Below are positions 42,037 to 50,065 of a stretch of 64,000 nucleotides of DNA, piece by piece. Each line of letters begins with the position of its first letter. Positions within the stretch are counted from its first letter, which is position 1. The stretch comes from Nocardia mikamii NBRC 108933 (GTDB lineage: Bacteria; Actinomycetota; Actinomycetes; Mycobacteriales; Mycobacteriaceae): positions 186,001 to 250,000 of the forward strand of contig NZ_BDCM01000009.1 of NCBI RefSeq assembly GCF_001613505.1, read 5' to 3'. The notes beneath the pieces are model-generated. The model was not told the origin of the DNA. It was given only the letters and a program-made list of their open reading frames with translations, and did not search any database. Both the position numbers and the translations under genes were made by a program.

Positions 42037-42905
42037 TGGCCGAGTGGGAACCGCATACCGTCACCACCGAGGAGATCATCGAACCGGGTCCCGTCGCGAC
42101 TCTGGCGTCGCTGTTCGACGACGGCCTGCCGACCCCCGGCCCCGGTGACGAACTACCGCCGATGTGGCATTGGGTGGCTTTGCCGCGGTGGCCGGTCTCG
42201 TCGCTGATCGGCACCGACGGGCATCCCGTGCGCGGTAGTTTCCTGCCGCCCGTCGATCTGCCGCGGCGCATGTTCGCCGGCGGAGAGGTTGCCTGGCACA
42301 GCGAAATTCACGTCGGCGAGACCGTCCGGCGGGTGTCACGAGTGGAGTCGGTGACCGAGAAGTCGGGGCGCTCCGGAAAACTCGTCGTCGTGGTCGTGTC
42401 GACGCGGCTGTATCGCGACGGCGGCGAACTGGCACTCGAGGAGCGTCAGGACCTCATCTACCGCGAGGCCGGCACCGGCTCCACCGCCGAGGCGCCGGTC
42501 GCCGACGCCGCCGCGTTGACACCGGTCGGCAGCCCGCTGCACCGCAGCACGGACACGGTGTGGGACTTCGCGACCGATCCGACCCTGCTCATGCGGTTCT
42601 CCGCGGCCACCGCCAACGCCCACCGCATCCACTACGACTGGCCCTACGCCACCCGGGTAGAGGGCTATCCGGGATTGGTGGTGCACGGGCCGCTGATCAC
42701 CCTCGCGGCGGCCGAAGTTCGCCGCCTGGCGAGTGCGCCCGGGCGCCCGGCGCGCCTGCGCCACCGCAACCGCGCTCCCCTGTTCTGCGCGCAGAACGCG
42801 CAGTTCCGGACCCAGCGCGACGAGAAGGCGCTGCGGGTCGAACTGCTCGGCCCCGGCGGCGAGACGGCCGGGCCGAACGCCACCGTCGAATTCGACCTCG
42901 GATAA
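42036..42905 (+). CDS. meh: FAS1-like hot-dog dehydratase (mesaconyl-C4-CoA hydratase-like)
   Basis: 289-residue double hot-dog protein of the FAS1-like dehydratase group that contains mesaconyl-C4-CoA (3-methylfumaryl-CoA) hydratase, EC 4.2.1.153. It shows MWHWVALPRWPVSSLIGTDG, FLPPVDLPRRMFAGGE, VRRVSRVESVTEKSGRSGKL, and the C-terminal hot-dog residues HRIHYDWPYATRVEGYPGLVVHGPL split around 195-220. The GTG start shares one base with the SDR stop. It lies in one operon with a CitE-type lyase, as expected if it makes citramalyl-CoA. Other HTD2-like dehydratases are the alternative. Confidence 0.72.
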   Translation: MAEWEPHTVTTEEIIEPGPVATLASLFDDGLPTPGPGDELPPMWHWVALPRWPVSSLIGTDGHPVRGSFLPPVDLPRRMFAGGEVAWHSEIHVGETVRRVSRVESVTEKSGRSGKLVVVVVSTRLYRDGGELALEERQDLIYREAGTGSTAEAPVADAAALTPVGSPLHRSTDTVWDFATDPTLLMRFSAATANAHRIHYDWPYATRVEGYPGLVVHGPLITLAAAEVRRLASAPGRPARLRHRNRAPLFCAQNAQFRTQRDEKALRVELLGPGGETAGPNATVEFDLG

Positions 42906-42913
42906 GGAAACTT

Positions 42914-43366
42914 ATGGTCCGCACATTCACCGACCTCGATCAGCTCCGTGCCGCCCTGGGCGAACAGCTGGGCCCGAGTGAGACCGTGGTCGTCGACCAA
43001 GCTCGTATCGACGCCTTCGCCGAGGCGACCGGGGATCACCAGTGGATCCACGTCGACCCGGCGCGCGCCGCGACGGGCCCGTTCGGCCGCACCATCGCGC
43101 ACGGATATCTGACCCTGTCGCTGCTGCCGCAGTTCGGACAGCAGTTGTTCGCACTCGAATTCGGCACGGCCCGAGTCAATTACGGTGTCGACAAGGTCCG
43201 CTTCCCGGCGCCCGTGCCGGTGGACTCGGCGCTGCACTGCACCGCGACGTTCACCGATCTGCGCGACACCGACGCCGGCGCCATCCTCACCACGCGCTAC
43301 GTGGTGCAGGCCGTCGACGCGGCCAAACCGGCCTGCGTCGCGGATACGTTGGTGCTGTTGACCTGA
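42914..43366 (+). CDS. MaoC-family (R)-hydratase
   Basis: 150-residue single hot-dog MaoC/NodN-type enoyl-CoA hydratase. The motif AEATGDHQWIHVDPARA (Asp and His catalytic pair) is followed by GPFGRTIAHGYLTLSL, and VNYGVDKVRFPAPV is typical of the group. The ATG at 42914 follows AAGGAAA. It is the last gene of the acyl-CoA dehydrogenase 2 operon, with a terminator downstream. It hydrates a 2-enoyl-CoA; which of the two hydratases in this operon acts at which step is not known. Confidence 0.9.
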   Translation: MVRTFTDLDQLRAALGEQLGPSETVVVDQARIDAFAEATGDHQWIHVDPARAATGPFGRTIAHGYLTLSLLPQFGQQLFALEFGTARVNYGVDKVRFPAPVPVDSALHCTATFTDLRDTDAGAILTTRYVVQAVDAAKPACVADTLVLLT

Positions 43367-43398
43367 CAGGGACCGTGGCGGCCCACCCTGGCGGGACC

Positions 43399-43435
43399 GA
43401 GGGCCCCGTACGAGGCGAACTCGTGCGGGGCTCTC
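43399..43435 (+). terminator. Terminator of the acyl-CoA dehydrogenase 2 operon
   Basis: Sixteen-base arms 43399-43414 and 43420-43435 pair with only two G-U wobbles around GCGAA, 32 bp after the MaoC stop. Confidence 0.75.
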
Positions 43436-43483
43436 GTCGTATTCGGGGCGGTGGCGGCGCGGACAGGCGATAACTTGTCAAAT

Positions 43484-43500
43484 CTTATATATTATGTATT
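43484..43500. promoter_or_regulatory. AT box e
   Basis: CTTATATATTATGTATT, 42-59 bp upstream of the first GntR gene. If it is an operator it would allow autoregulation. Confidence 0.6.
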
Positions 43501-43542
43501 AGAGCGCCGATTCTGTGCGCACACCCGACAGGGAGGCGAGGC

Positions 43543-44241
43543 GTGGCCGACAACGTGATCCGGATCCGCGGCAACGGCGGCCGGCAGCAGCTGCCCGACG
43601 AGGTGGCGTCCTATGTGCGCGAGTTGATCATGTCCGGACAGGTGCGCCCGGGGGAATTCCTGCGAATGGAACCGATCGCCGAAGCGGTGGGAGTCAGCAA
43701 CACACCGGTGCGTGAGGGGCTGCTCTCGCTGCGCAGTGAGGGTTTCGTCGAGTTGGTGCCACGGCGCGGGTTCGTCGTGGCGCCGGTCACCCAGCAGGAT
43801 GTGCACGACTTGTTCTGGGCGCAGGCACAATTCGCGGCAGAGCTGGCCGCCCGCGCCGCGGCGACGATCACCGCCGAGCAGATCGGCGAACTCGAGGCGA
43901 TCAATGCCCGCCTCGACGAAGCGATCGCCGCGGACGATCGCGACGGCATCGCCGTGCACGGCCACGAATTTCATCGCCACATCAATCTGGCCGCGAACTC
44001 CCACCGTCTGACCCTGCTGCTGGGTTCGGTCGTCCGGCATCTGCCGAACCGCTTCTACGCCTCATTGGAGGGCAGATTGGCCGCCATCGGCAACGACCAT
44101 CCGCAGATGATCGAGGCGCTGCGCGAGCGTGACACCGACCGGGTCCGCGAATTGACGGAAAAGCACATCCTCGACGGCGCCAAGGGCGTGCTCGGGATGT
44201 TGGAGCGCGGCGGGCCCTGGCCCGTCCCCGAAAGCACCTAG
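43543..44241 (+). CDS. GntR-family regulator (FCD type) 1
   Basis: 232-residue FadR-subfamily regulator. It has an N-terminal winged helix (about 20-80: ELIMSGQVRPGEFLRMEPIAEAVGVSNTPVREGL split across it) with the wing PRRGFVV, followed by a helical FCD ligand domain with metal-type residues (GHEFHRHINLAA). The GTG start follows GGGAGG. It is closely related to the GntR protein at 48134; the shared core includes AEAVGVSNTPVREGL and RHLPNRFY/RQLPNRFY. AT box e is just upstream. Likely a repressor responding to a pathway acid or CoA ester. Confidence 0.9.
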   Translation: MADNVIRIRGNGGRQQLPDEVASYVRELIMSGQVRPGEFLRMEPIAEAVGVSNTPVREGLLSLRSEGFVELVPRRGFVVAPVTQQDVHDLFWAQAQFAAELAARAAATITAEQIGELEAINARLDEAIAADDRDGIAVHGHEFHRHINLAANSHRLTLLLGSVVRHLPNRFYASLEGRLAAIGNDHPQMIEALRERDTDRVRELTEKHILDGAKGVLGMLERGGPWPVPEST

Positions 44242-44271
44242 TCGGCGTATGCGTACGACCGGACATGTGAA

Positions 44272-44304
44272 ACCGGCTCCGGAGAGCGAACTCCCGGAGC
44301 CGGT
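44272..44304. terminator. Bidirectional terminator between GntR 1 and CitE 2
   Basis: Perfect 11-bp arms 44272-44282 and 44294-44304 between two converging genes. Confidence 0.72.
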
Positions 44305-44330
44305 CGTGTCGAACCCGTTGCGGTGGTTCG

Positions 44331-45218
44331 CTATACGCCGATCGCGTCGGCCAGTTCGATGACGGCCTCGGCGGTCTTCACATGCGCCAGATCGATGTGC
44401 ACGCCCTCGAAATCGACGGCACCGCTGCCGGCGGCCTCCGCGGCGCGGAATGCCGCGATCATACGGCGGTAGTGATCGACCGTCTCCTGCGAGGGTGTGA
44501 ACACCTCATTGGAGATGGCGATGTGCGAGGGATGGATGCACACCATGCCCCGGAAACCCAGCCGCCGCGAATCCTCGGCGAAACGCCGGAAGCCGTCGAG
44601 ATCCTTGATGTCCTGCCACACACCGGTGACCGGATGAGTCTGACCGGCCGCACGCGCCGCGACCACGATGCGGCTGCGCTGGTACAGCGTCTCCAGGCCC
44701 TCGAGGGTGAATTCGAAGCCCAGTTCGCGGCCGACATCGGCATTCGGACCGGTCGCACCCAGCAGGCTCCACACCCGCGGGCAGGCCGCCGCGATCTCCT
44801 CACAGTGCGCTACGGATACCGCGGTCTCGAAGCTGATGATCAGACCGACCGAACCGGGCTCGAGTCCCTCCCGCTCCTCGATATGCGAGACCACCGCGTC
44901 GATGCGGCGCACCTCTTCGGCGTTGTAGACCTTCGGCAGGAACAGCCCGGCCACACCCGGCACGATCACGGCCTCGGCGTCGGCGCCGAAATGCCCGCTG
45001 TCGTAGCTGTTGGGACGCACCCACACATCCGGGCGCACATTCTGCTCTCGCAGGCGGCCCAGAGTCTCACGCACGGTGACGCGGGCGGCGGCCTTGTCGG
45101 CCGCCGGGACCGAATCCTCCAGATCGAGGATCAGCGCGTCGGTTCCGGCGGCGACCGCCTTCTCCGCCCAGGTCGGTTTGTGCCCGGGCACGAACAGCAT
45201 CGAGCGATACGGCTTCAC
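44331..45218 (-). CDS. CitE-type CoA-ester lyase 2
   Basis: 295-residue HpcH/HpaI-CitE family protein: YRSMLFVPGHKP, LILDLEDSVP, metal-site Glu in ISFETAVSV, and GMVCIHPSHIA near 250. The GTG at 45218 has AGGAGAA about 6 bp upstream, which decides the start; upstream in-frame sequence is not protein-like. It follows the enoyl-CoA hydratase on the minus strand (25-bp gap) and is probably co-transcribed with it. It could be the malyl/beta-methylmalyl-CoA or citramalyl-CoA lyase, with the paralog at 40411 doing the other. Confidence 0.87.
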   Translation of the reverse strand: MKPYRSMLFVPGHKPTWAEKAVAAGTDALILDLEDSVPAADKAAARVTVRETLGRLREQNVRPDVWVRPNSYDSGHFGADAEAVIVPGVAGLFLPKVYNAEEVRRIDAVVSHIEEREGLEPGSVGLIISFETAVSVAHCEEIAAACPRVWSLLGATGPNADVGRELGFEFTLEGLETLYQRSRIVVAARAAGQTHPVTGVWQDIKDLDGFRRFAEDSRRLGFRGMVCIHPSHIAISNEVFTPSQETVDHYRRMIAAFRAAEAAGSGAVDFEGVHIDLAHVKTAEAVIELADAIGV

Positions 45219-45243
45219 AGTTCTTCTCCTTGTTCGGGTTTGC

Positions 45244-46038
45244 TCAAAACCGGGGGCTGCGGCGCTCGAGATGAGAGGCCAGGCCCTCTCGCACCTCCGG
45301 GCCGCCGAAGCCGTAGAACTCCAGCGCCAGGGAAGCATCGAAGATGGATCCGGCGACCTGGCGATACCAGTTGTTCAGCGACTGCTTGGTCCAGCGGATC
45401 GCGGTCGGCGCGCCGGCGGCCAGTTCACGGGCCACCTCCCGCGCGGTCGGCAGCAGCTCGTCGTCGGCGTCGACACACAGCGAGACCAGACCGATGCGCT
45501 CGGCCTCCTCGCCGGACAGCGGGCGGCAGGTCATCAGGTAGTACTTGGCCTTGGCCATCCCGCACAGCAGCGGCCAGCAGATCGCGGCGTGGTCGCCCGC
45601 GGCGACGCCCAGACGGGTGTGGCCGTCGATGATCTTCGCGGTCCTGGTGGTCACCGAGACGTCGGCGAGTACCGCGGCGACGAGTCCGGCGCCGACCGCG
45701 GGGCCGTGGATCGCGGAGACGATGGGCTTGGTGCAGTCGAGGACGTTGTAGACCAGATCGCGCGCCTCGCGCATCACCCGGGTGCGGACCTCGTAGTCGT
45801 CACGCATCCGCTCGACCATCGAAAAGGCGCCGCCCGCCGAGAGCCCCTTGCCCTCACCCCGGATCACCACAGCCTTGACCTCGGGATCGGCGTCGAATTC
45901 GCGCCAGACCTCCGCCAGATCGGCGTGAGCGCCCTCGCTCACCGCGTTCAGGTTGGGGGCGTCGAACACCAGCTCGGCGACTCCGGCATCGTCGGGCCCG
46001 TCCACCCGCAGGTGTTCGAAGCGCGCGTAGCGACTCAT
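45244..46038 (-). CDS. Enoyl-CoA hydratase/isomerase
   Basis: 264-residue crotonase-fold enzyme with the oxyanion-hole segments [16 protein letters not shown] and [20 protein letters not shown]. The usual second Glu position reads [12 protein letters not shown], so the chemistry may be isomerase- or hydrolase-like rather than standard hydration. The second ATG (46038) is chosen because GGAAGG lies 6 bp before it and directly against the first ATG. AT box f is 43 bp upstream. It forms a unit with CitE 2. Confidence 0.88.
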   Translation of the reverse strand: MSRYARFEHLRVDGPDDAGVAELVFDAPNLNAVSEGAHADLAEVWREFDADPEVKAVVIRGEGKGLSAGGAFSMVERMRDDYEVRTRVMREARDLVYNVLDCTKPIVSAIHGPAVGAGLVAAVLADVSVTTRTAKIIDGHTRLGVAAGDHAAICWPLLCGMAKAKYYLMTCRPLSGEEAERIGLVSLCVDADDELLPTAREVARELAAGAPTAIRWTKQSLNNWYRQVAGSIFDASLALEFYGFGGPEVREGLASHLERRSPRF

Positions 46039-46080
46039 GTTCATCCTTCCGTGACGACCGGGATACCCAATCCAATAAAA

Positions 46081-46096
46081 ACATTATATATTAAGT
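46081..46096. promoter_or_regulatory. AT box f (ACATTATATATTAAGT)
   Basis: About 43 bp upstream of the enoyl-CoA hydratase gene. On the minus strand it contains TATAAT directed at that gene. It is also 170 bp before the plus-strand thioesterase-like gene. Confidence 0.6.
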
Positions 46097-46262
46097 ACTG
46101 CAAGCCTATCGCGTCGCCGATTCGGGTACCGCTGCCCGAACCGGCGAACGCCCGCTGTCGCGTGACACGACCGATTCGTCCCCGGAACACCTTTCACTCG
46201 GGACTGGTCGGCACATCGCCGCTGCGCCGCAACGGTTTTCGAGCAGGAAGGGAGCTACGCGG

Positions 46263-47078
46263 ATGGATCGAGCGTTCTTCCGGGTGAAATACGCGGATAC
46301 CGAGGAATTACATCCCGAACCGTGCGCGGCCAGCGGATGGGGAACCGAGCACATGCGTGGTCTGGCCGTCAGCGGCGCGCTGGCGCGGGAAGCCGAACGG
46401 ACGATCGACACGATCGGACACCATGATCTGCGGCCGGTGCGATGGACCGTGGACCTGTTCCGGCCCGCGAAGATGCGGCCCTCGGTGACCTCGGCGACCG
46501 TCGTGCGCGACGGACCACGACTGTGCCTGATCGATGCGGTGCTGAACCAAGACGGGCAGCCGGTCGCGCGGGCGAGCGCGCTGTATCTACGACCGAGTGC
46601 GACACCGGACGGGACGGTCTGGTCCGGCGGCGCCTCCCCCACCCCACCGGAGGCTCGCACACCGCCGCCGGATCGGGAGCGCCTGTATTTCGACCCCGGC
46701 CGCGGCTGGGGTGAATGGACCGAGGGCTTCCAGCACAGCGAACGTAAACAGATCTGGCACTTCCCGATTCCCGTCGTGGAAGGCGAAACCGTGACACCGT
46801 TCCAGCTGGCCGCCTCGGTCGCCGATGTGACGAATTTGATCGCCAACCTGGGCAGTGCGGGCCTGGAATACATCAACCCGGACGTCACGCTGGCCATCGC
46901 GCGGCTTCCGGAATCCACCGGCCTGGGCCTGGCACTCACCGAGCGAGTGGAGCAGCAGGGCCTGGCGGTCGGCACCGCGGTCGTCTTCGATCGCCGCGGC
47001 GTCCTCGGCTCCGTCACCGCTTCCGCCCTGGCCAATGCCCAACGCACCGTAGGGCGCTACGCACTGCGCCGACTCTGA
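46263..47078 (+). CDS. Acyl-CoA thioesterase-family protein
   Basis: 271-residue TesB-like double hot-dog protein: HMRGLAVSGALAREAERTI in half 1, RPVRWTVDLFRPAKM as the substrate strand, and FQLAASVADVTNLIANLG with GLEYINPDVTLAIARLP in half 2. It would hydrolyse acyl-CoA, releasing CoA when the pathway backs up. Divergent from the enoyl-CoA hydratase across a 224-bp region with AT box f. It is followed 10 bp later by a WhiB gene. Confidence 0.8.
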   Translation: MDRAFFRVKYADTEELHPEPCAASGWGTEHMRGLAVSGALAREAERTIDTIGHHDLRPVRWTVDLFRPAKMRPSVTSATVVRDGPRLCLIDAVLNQDGQPVARASALYLRPSATPDGTVWSGGASPTPPEARTPPPDRERLYFDPGRGWGEWTEGFQHSERKQIWHFPIPVVEGETVTPFQLAASVADVTNLIANLGSAGLEYINPDVTLAIARLPESTGLGLALTERVEQQGLAVGTAVVFDRRGVLGSVTASALANAQRTVGRYALRRL

Positions 47079-47088
47079 AGGACCACCG

Positions 47089-47373
47089 TTGGCCCGCGAG
47101 AAACCCCTCGACCTCCCACCGCCGCACACCGAGGCCTGGGACTGGCAACTACACGCCGCCTGCCGCACCGCCGACGTGAACATCTTCTATACCGACGACG
47201 CACCCGAGCCCGCCAAGCGCGTATGTGCTCGCTGCCCGGTACTCACCCGCTGCCGCGATCACGCCATCACCTCCCATGAACCCCACGGGATTTGGGGTGG
47301 TCTGACGCCGGGCGAACGGATGGAGTACCGCTGGGCTCGTCGCCGGAATCTCTCGAATCGGCGCACGGCATAG
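47089..47373 (+). CDS. WhiB-family iron-sulfur regulator
   Basis: 94-residue WhiB-like protein. The four cluster-binding cysteines are C25, C46, C49 and C55 (CxxCx5C spacing), and the turn GIWGG is at 67-71, followed by a basic tail RRRNLSNRR for DNA contact. It starts at TTG 47089 with AAGGA about 5 bp before, directly after the thioesterase-like gene, so it is probably co-expressed. WhiB proteins sense redox or NO and act with sigma factors; a WhiB inside a catabolic cluster suggests redox-linked control. Confidence 0.88.
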   Translation: MAREKPLDLPPPHTEAWDWQLHAACRTADVNIFYTDDAPEPAKRVCARCPVLTRCRDHAITSHEPHGIWGGLTPGERMEYRWARRRNLSNRRTA

Positions 47374-47430
47374 TTCCCGGCGGCTCGACGTGTACCGGCC
47401 ACGCAGTCCGCGCCCATGACGATCACCGCA

Positions 47431-48045
47431 TCACGCCGCCGCCGGGACATCCCAGAACTCGAGCTCGAACCGAAGACCCTGCCGGAACAGGCGTTCCGCG
47501 CGGGCGGGGTCGACGACGACCTCGTCGAGCATCCGAGCACAGCGGCGAGTCGATGCCGCGAATTCCGGATCGGCGTAGGTCTGGATCCATCGCCGATAGC
47601 GCGGCTCGTCCGGCATGGTCCGTGCCAGGATCGCACCGAGCGTTGAATAGCCCCACATGCACGGGTACAGCGCCGCCAGACCGTCGGCGTAGGACGCCGC
47701 CGAATCCAGCAGGAAGGCCGAATACTCCGCGCACGTCTCGCCTTTCGTCGCACCGTCGAGATCGGCTCCGAATTCGGCCGCCAGCGAGCGATGCAACGAC
47801 AACTCGTCGTGATAGGTCGCGTGTGCCAGATCCACGAGATCGCCCAGCTGGGACGCCGGCGCCTGCCAGGCGAGTCGCGCGAAAACCCGGACGTAATCGA
47901 GCAGGAAGAGATAGTCCTGCTCGAGCCAGGCCCGGAAGACCTGTTCCGGAAGATCACCCCGGGCGATACCGGCCACGGTGGGGTGCGCGAGCTGTTGCCG
48001 GAGCAGGGGCAGCCCGATTTCTTCGAGATGCGTCGAAAGGCTCAT
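47431..48045 (-). CDS. TenA/THI-4-family protein
   Basis: 204-residue all-helical TenA-like protein (aminopyrimidine hydrolase/thiaminase II family). It has VFRAWLEQDYLFLLDYVRVFARL, HDELSLHRSLAAEFG, and LYPCMWGYSTLG with the Cys matching the family's catalytic Cys. ATG 48045 (MSLSTHLEE) is preferred over a TTG 12 bp upstream; neither has a clear ribosome site. No thiamine genes are nearby, so the role here could be thiamine salvage or an unrelated hydrolase function. Confidence 0.82.
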   Translation of the reverse strand: MSLSTHLEEIGLPLLRQQLAHPTVAGIARGDLPEQVFRAWLEQDYLFLLDYVRVFARLAWQAPASQLGDLVDLAHATYHDELSLHRSLAAEFGADLDGATKGETCAEYSAFLLDSAASYADGLAALYPCMWGYSTLGAILARTMPDEPRYRRWIQTYADPEFAASTRRCARMLDEVVVDPARAERLFRQGLRFELEFWDVPAAA

Positions 48046-48133
48046 CCGTCGAGTCAATCAGCCGGCGGCGTCGGGCCGACCTCGAGCTCCCCCGACCGGA
48101 TTTCTCGTCGCCTCGGCAGACAGACCGGTCGCG

Positions 48134-48847
48134 CTAGGCGGTGGACTTCTCTTCCTCGGCCCACAGGCCCTGTGCCTCCAACATGGACACCAACTCGTCA
48201 GCGCCTTCCATGATGTGATCGCGCATCAAGGTGCTGACGGCCTTACCGCGGCGTTTCTGCAGCGCTTCCAGGATCGCCGGATGCTGCTTCATCGTGTCGG
48301 CGCTGTGGCCTTCGATGTCGTTGTAGAAGCGGTTGGGCAGCTGGCGCACGATCGAGCGCAGCAACATCGCCAGGCGGCGGGAGTCGGCGGCCAGGTTGAT
48401 CGTGCGATGGAATTCGTGTCCGAGTTTCACCACCAGATCCGGGTTGTCACCGCTCGCTACCGCCTCGGCGTGGCGAGCGTTGACATCGGCGAGATGATCG
48501 AGCTGGCTCGGGGTGATCAATTTCGCTGCGCGCCCGGCCAATTCGGCGGCCAGCGCCGCCTGCGCCCAGAAGATGTCGCGCACATCCTGGCGGCTGAATG
48601 CCGAGACCATGAAGCCCCGCCGCGGGACGAGTTCGACGAATCCCTCTCCGCTGAGCAGCAGCAATCCCTCGCGCACGGGAGTGTTGCTCACGCCGACCGC
48701 TTCCGCGATCGGTTCGGTCCGCAGAAAATCCCCCGGCCGAACCCGTCCCGAGATGATCAGTTCACGAACATAGCTGGCGACGTCCTCCGACAGCTGCTGA
48801 CGCTGGGAATTCGAGCTGCGCGGTAAGCTCCGCGACGTCGGTTCCAT
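48134..48847 (-). CDS. GntR-family regulator (FCD type) 2
   Basis: 237-residue paralog of the GntR protein at 43543. The winged helix (ELIISGRVRPGDFLRTEP, VSNTPVREGLLLL, PRRGFMV) and the FCD domain (KLGHEFHRTINLAAD, RQLPNRFYNDIEG) align throughout. AAAGGA lies 7 bp before the ATG. Only a weak AT element (about 48875-48893) lies upstream. It closes the minus-strand CoA-transferase/acyl-CoA dehydrogenase/synthetase run, 72 bp behind the last CoA-transferase. It probably regulates that block. Confidence 0.9.
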   Translation of the reverse strand: MEPTSRSLPRSSNSQRQQLSEDVASYVRELIISGRVRPGDFLRTEPIAEAVGVSNTPVREGLLLLSGEGFVELVPRRGFMVSAFSRQDVRDIFWAQAALAAELAGRAAKLITPSQLDHLADVNARHAEAVASGDNPDLVVKLGHEFHRTINLAADSRRLAMLLRSIVRQLPNRFYNDIEGHSADTMKQHPAILEALQKRRGKAVSTLMRDHIMEGADELVSMLEAQGLWAEEEKSTA

Positions 48848-48919
48848 GAACCCGGTCCTTTCCGGTCGGCACTTTCATGCATTATGCCTCATACTTTCCG
48901 GAGTGACAGGTCCGGTAGG

Positions 48920-50065
48920 TCAGTGCGCAGCGCCGAATTCCTTGCGGATGGCCTCGGTATCGGCCCCCAGTTCCGGCACACTCCCCGACCGCGCCGGCCA
49001 GTCCCGCGCCAGCGCCGGCGGCAACAGCGCGGGCAACGGGCCCGCGGGTGAATCGACCTCACGCCAGCGATCACGCTCGGCCAGCTGTGGATGTTCGGCC
49101 AGCTCCCGCACACCGTTGAGCCGGGCATTTCCGATCCCGGCCGCATCGGCCAGCCGCTGAATATCGGCCAGATTCCGCTGTGCGCACCACGCCCCGACGA
49201 TCTCGTCCAATTCGTCGCGATGGGCGACCCGATCGTGGTTGTGCCGGTACCGCGACTCCTCCGCGAGATCGGGACGACCGAGCAGATCCGTTGTGAGACG
49301 GCGCCATTCGCGATCGCTGGTGGTTCCGAGCACGGCGGTCTGCCCGTCGGCGGTCGGGTAGGCGCCGTACGGGGCGATCATCGGCGAGCCCATCCCGACC
49401 GGTTCGGGTTCGGTCCCGGCATGAATCACCTGATTCAGCGCGAAACCCATCATCTCCGCGACCACATCGAGCATGGCGATCGGGATCAACGCGCCACGGC
49501 CCGTGTGTTCACGGTGGTAGAGCGCCGCGAGTACGGCGGAGTAGGCGTAGAGCGCGGTCCCCACATCGGCGACCGGGATCCCGGGTTTGGCGGGAGCACC
49601 GGGTGTTCCGGTAATCGAGCACGAACCGCCTTCGGCCTGGATCAGCAGGTCGTAGGCGCGTTTGTGGTCCAGCGGCCCGCCCCGGCCGTAGCCGGAGATG
49701 TCGACGACGATCAGCCGCGGGTAGCGTTCGAGCAATTGCTCGGGCTCGAATCCGAGACGGCCCAGCGCGCCCGGACCGAGATTGGATACCAGCACATCGG
49801 CCTGTGCGAGGAGACCGGCGAACACCTCGAGATCCTCGGCCGCGGTCAGGTCGAGCGCCGCGGATTCCTTACCGTGGTTGAGCCACACGAAGTGGGCGGC
49901 CATCCCTTTGACGACCCGGTCGTAGTGGCGCGTCGAATCGCCGAAGCCGGGCTGCTCGACCTTGATCACCCGGGCGCCGAGATCGGCGAGGTGCCGAGTG
50001 CACAGGGGCGCCGAGATGGCCTGCTCCAAACCGACAACGGTAATTCCGGACAGTGGGGCGGTCAC
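48920..50065 (-). CDS. Class III CoA-transferase (CaiB family) 1
   Basis: 381-residue CoA-transferase that would move CoA between carboxylic acids. It shows GLEQAISAPLCTRHLADLGARVIKVE split over the N-terminus, LNHGKESAALDL, RLGFEPEQLLERYPRLI, the likely catalytic Asp in IPVADVGTAL near 165, and HREHTGRGALIPIAMLD. The GTG at 50065 overlaps the racemase stop by 4 bp, with GGAGGAGAAG just upstream, fixing the start. It resembles itaconate/citramalate or SUGCT-type transferases; succinyl-CoA is the probable donor. Confidence 0.85.
   Translation of the reverse strand: MTAPLSGITVVGLEQAISAPLCTRHLADLGARVIKVEQPGFGDSTRHYDRVVKGMAAHFVWLNHGKESAALDLTAAEDLEVFAGLLAQADVLVSNLGPGALGRLGFEPEQLLERYPRLIVVDISGYGRGGPLDHKRAYDLLIQAEGGSCSITGTPGAPAKPGIPVADVGTALYAYSAVLAALYHREHTGRGALIPIAMLDVVAEMMGFALNQVIHAGTEPEPVGMGSPMIAPYGAYPTADGQTAVLGTTSDREWRRLTTDLLGRPDLAEESRYRHNHDRVAHRDELDEIVGAWCAQRNLADIQRLADAAGIGNARLNGVRELAEHPQLAERDRWREVDSPAGPLPALLPPALARDWPARSGSVPELGADTEAIRKEFGAAH

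Noticed and set aside
48875..48893. Weak AT-rich element before GntR 2
   Set aside because: Interrupted by GCC and shares only short matches with the AT boxes.
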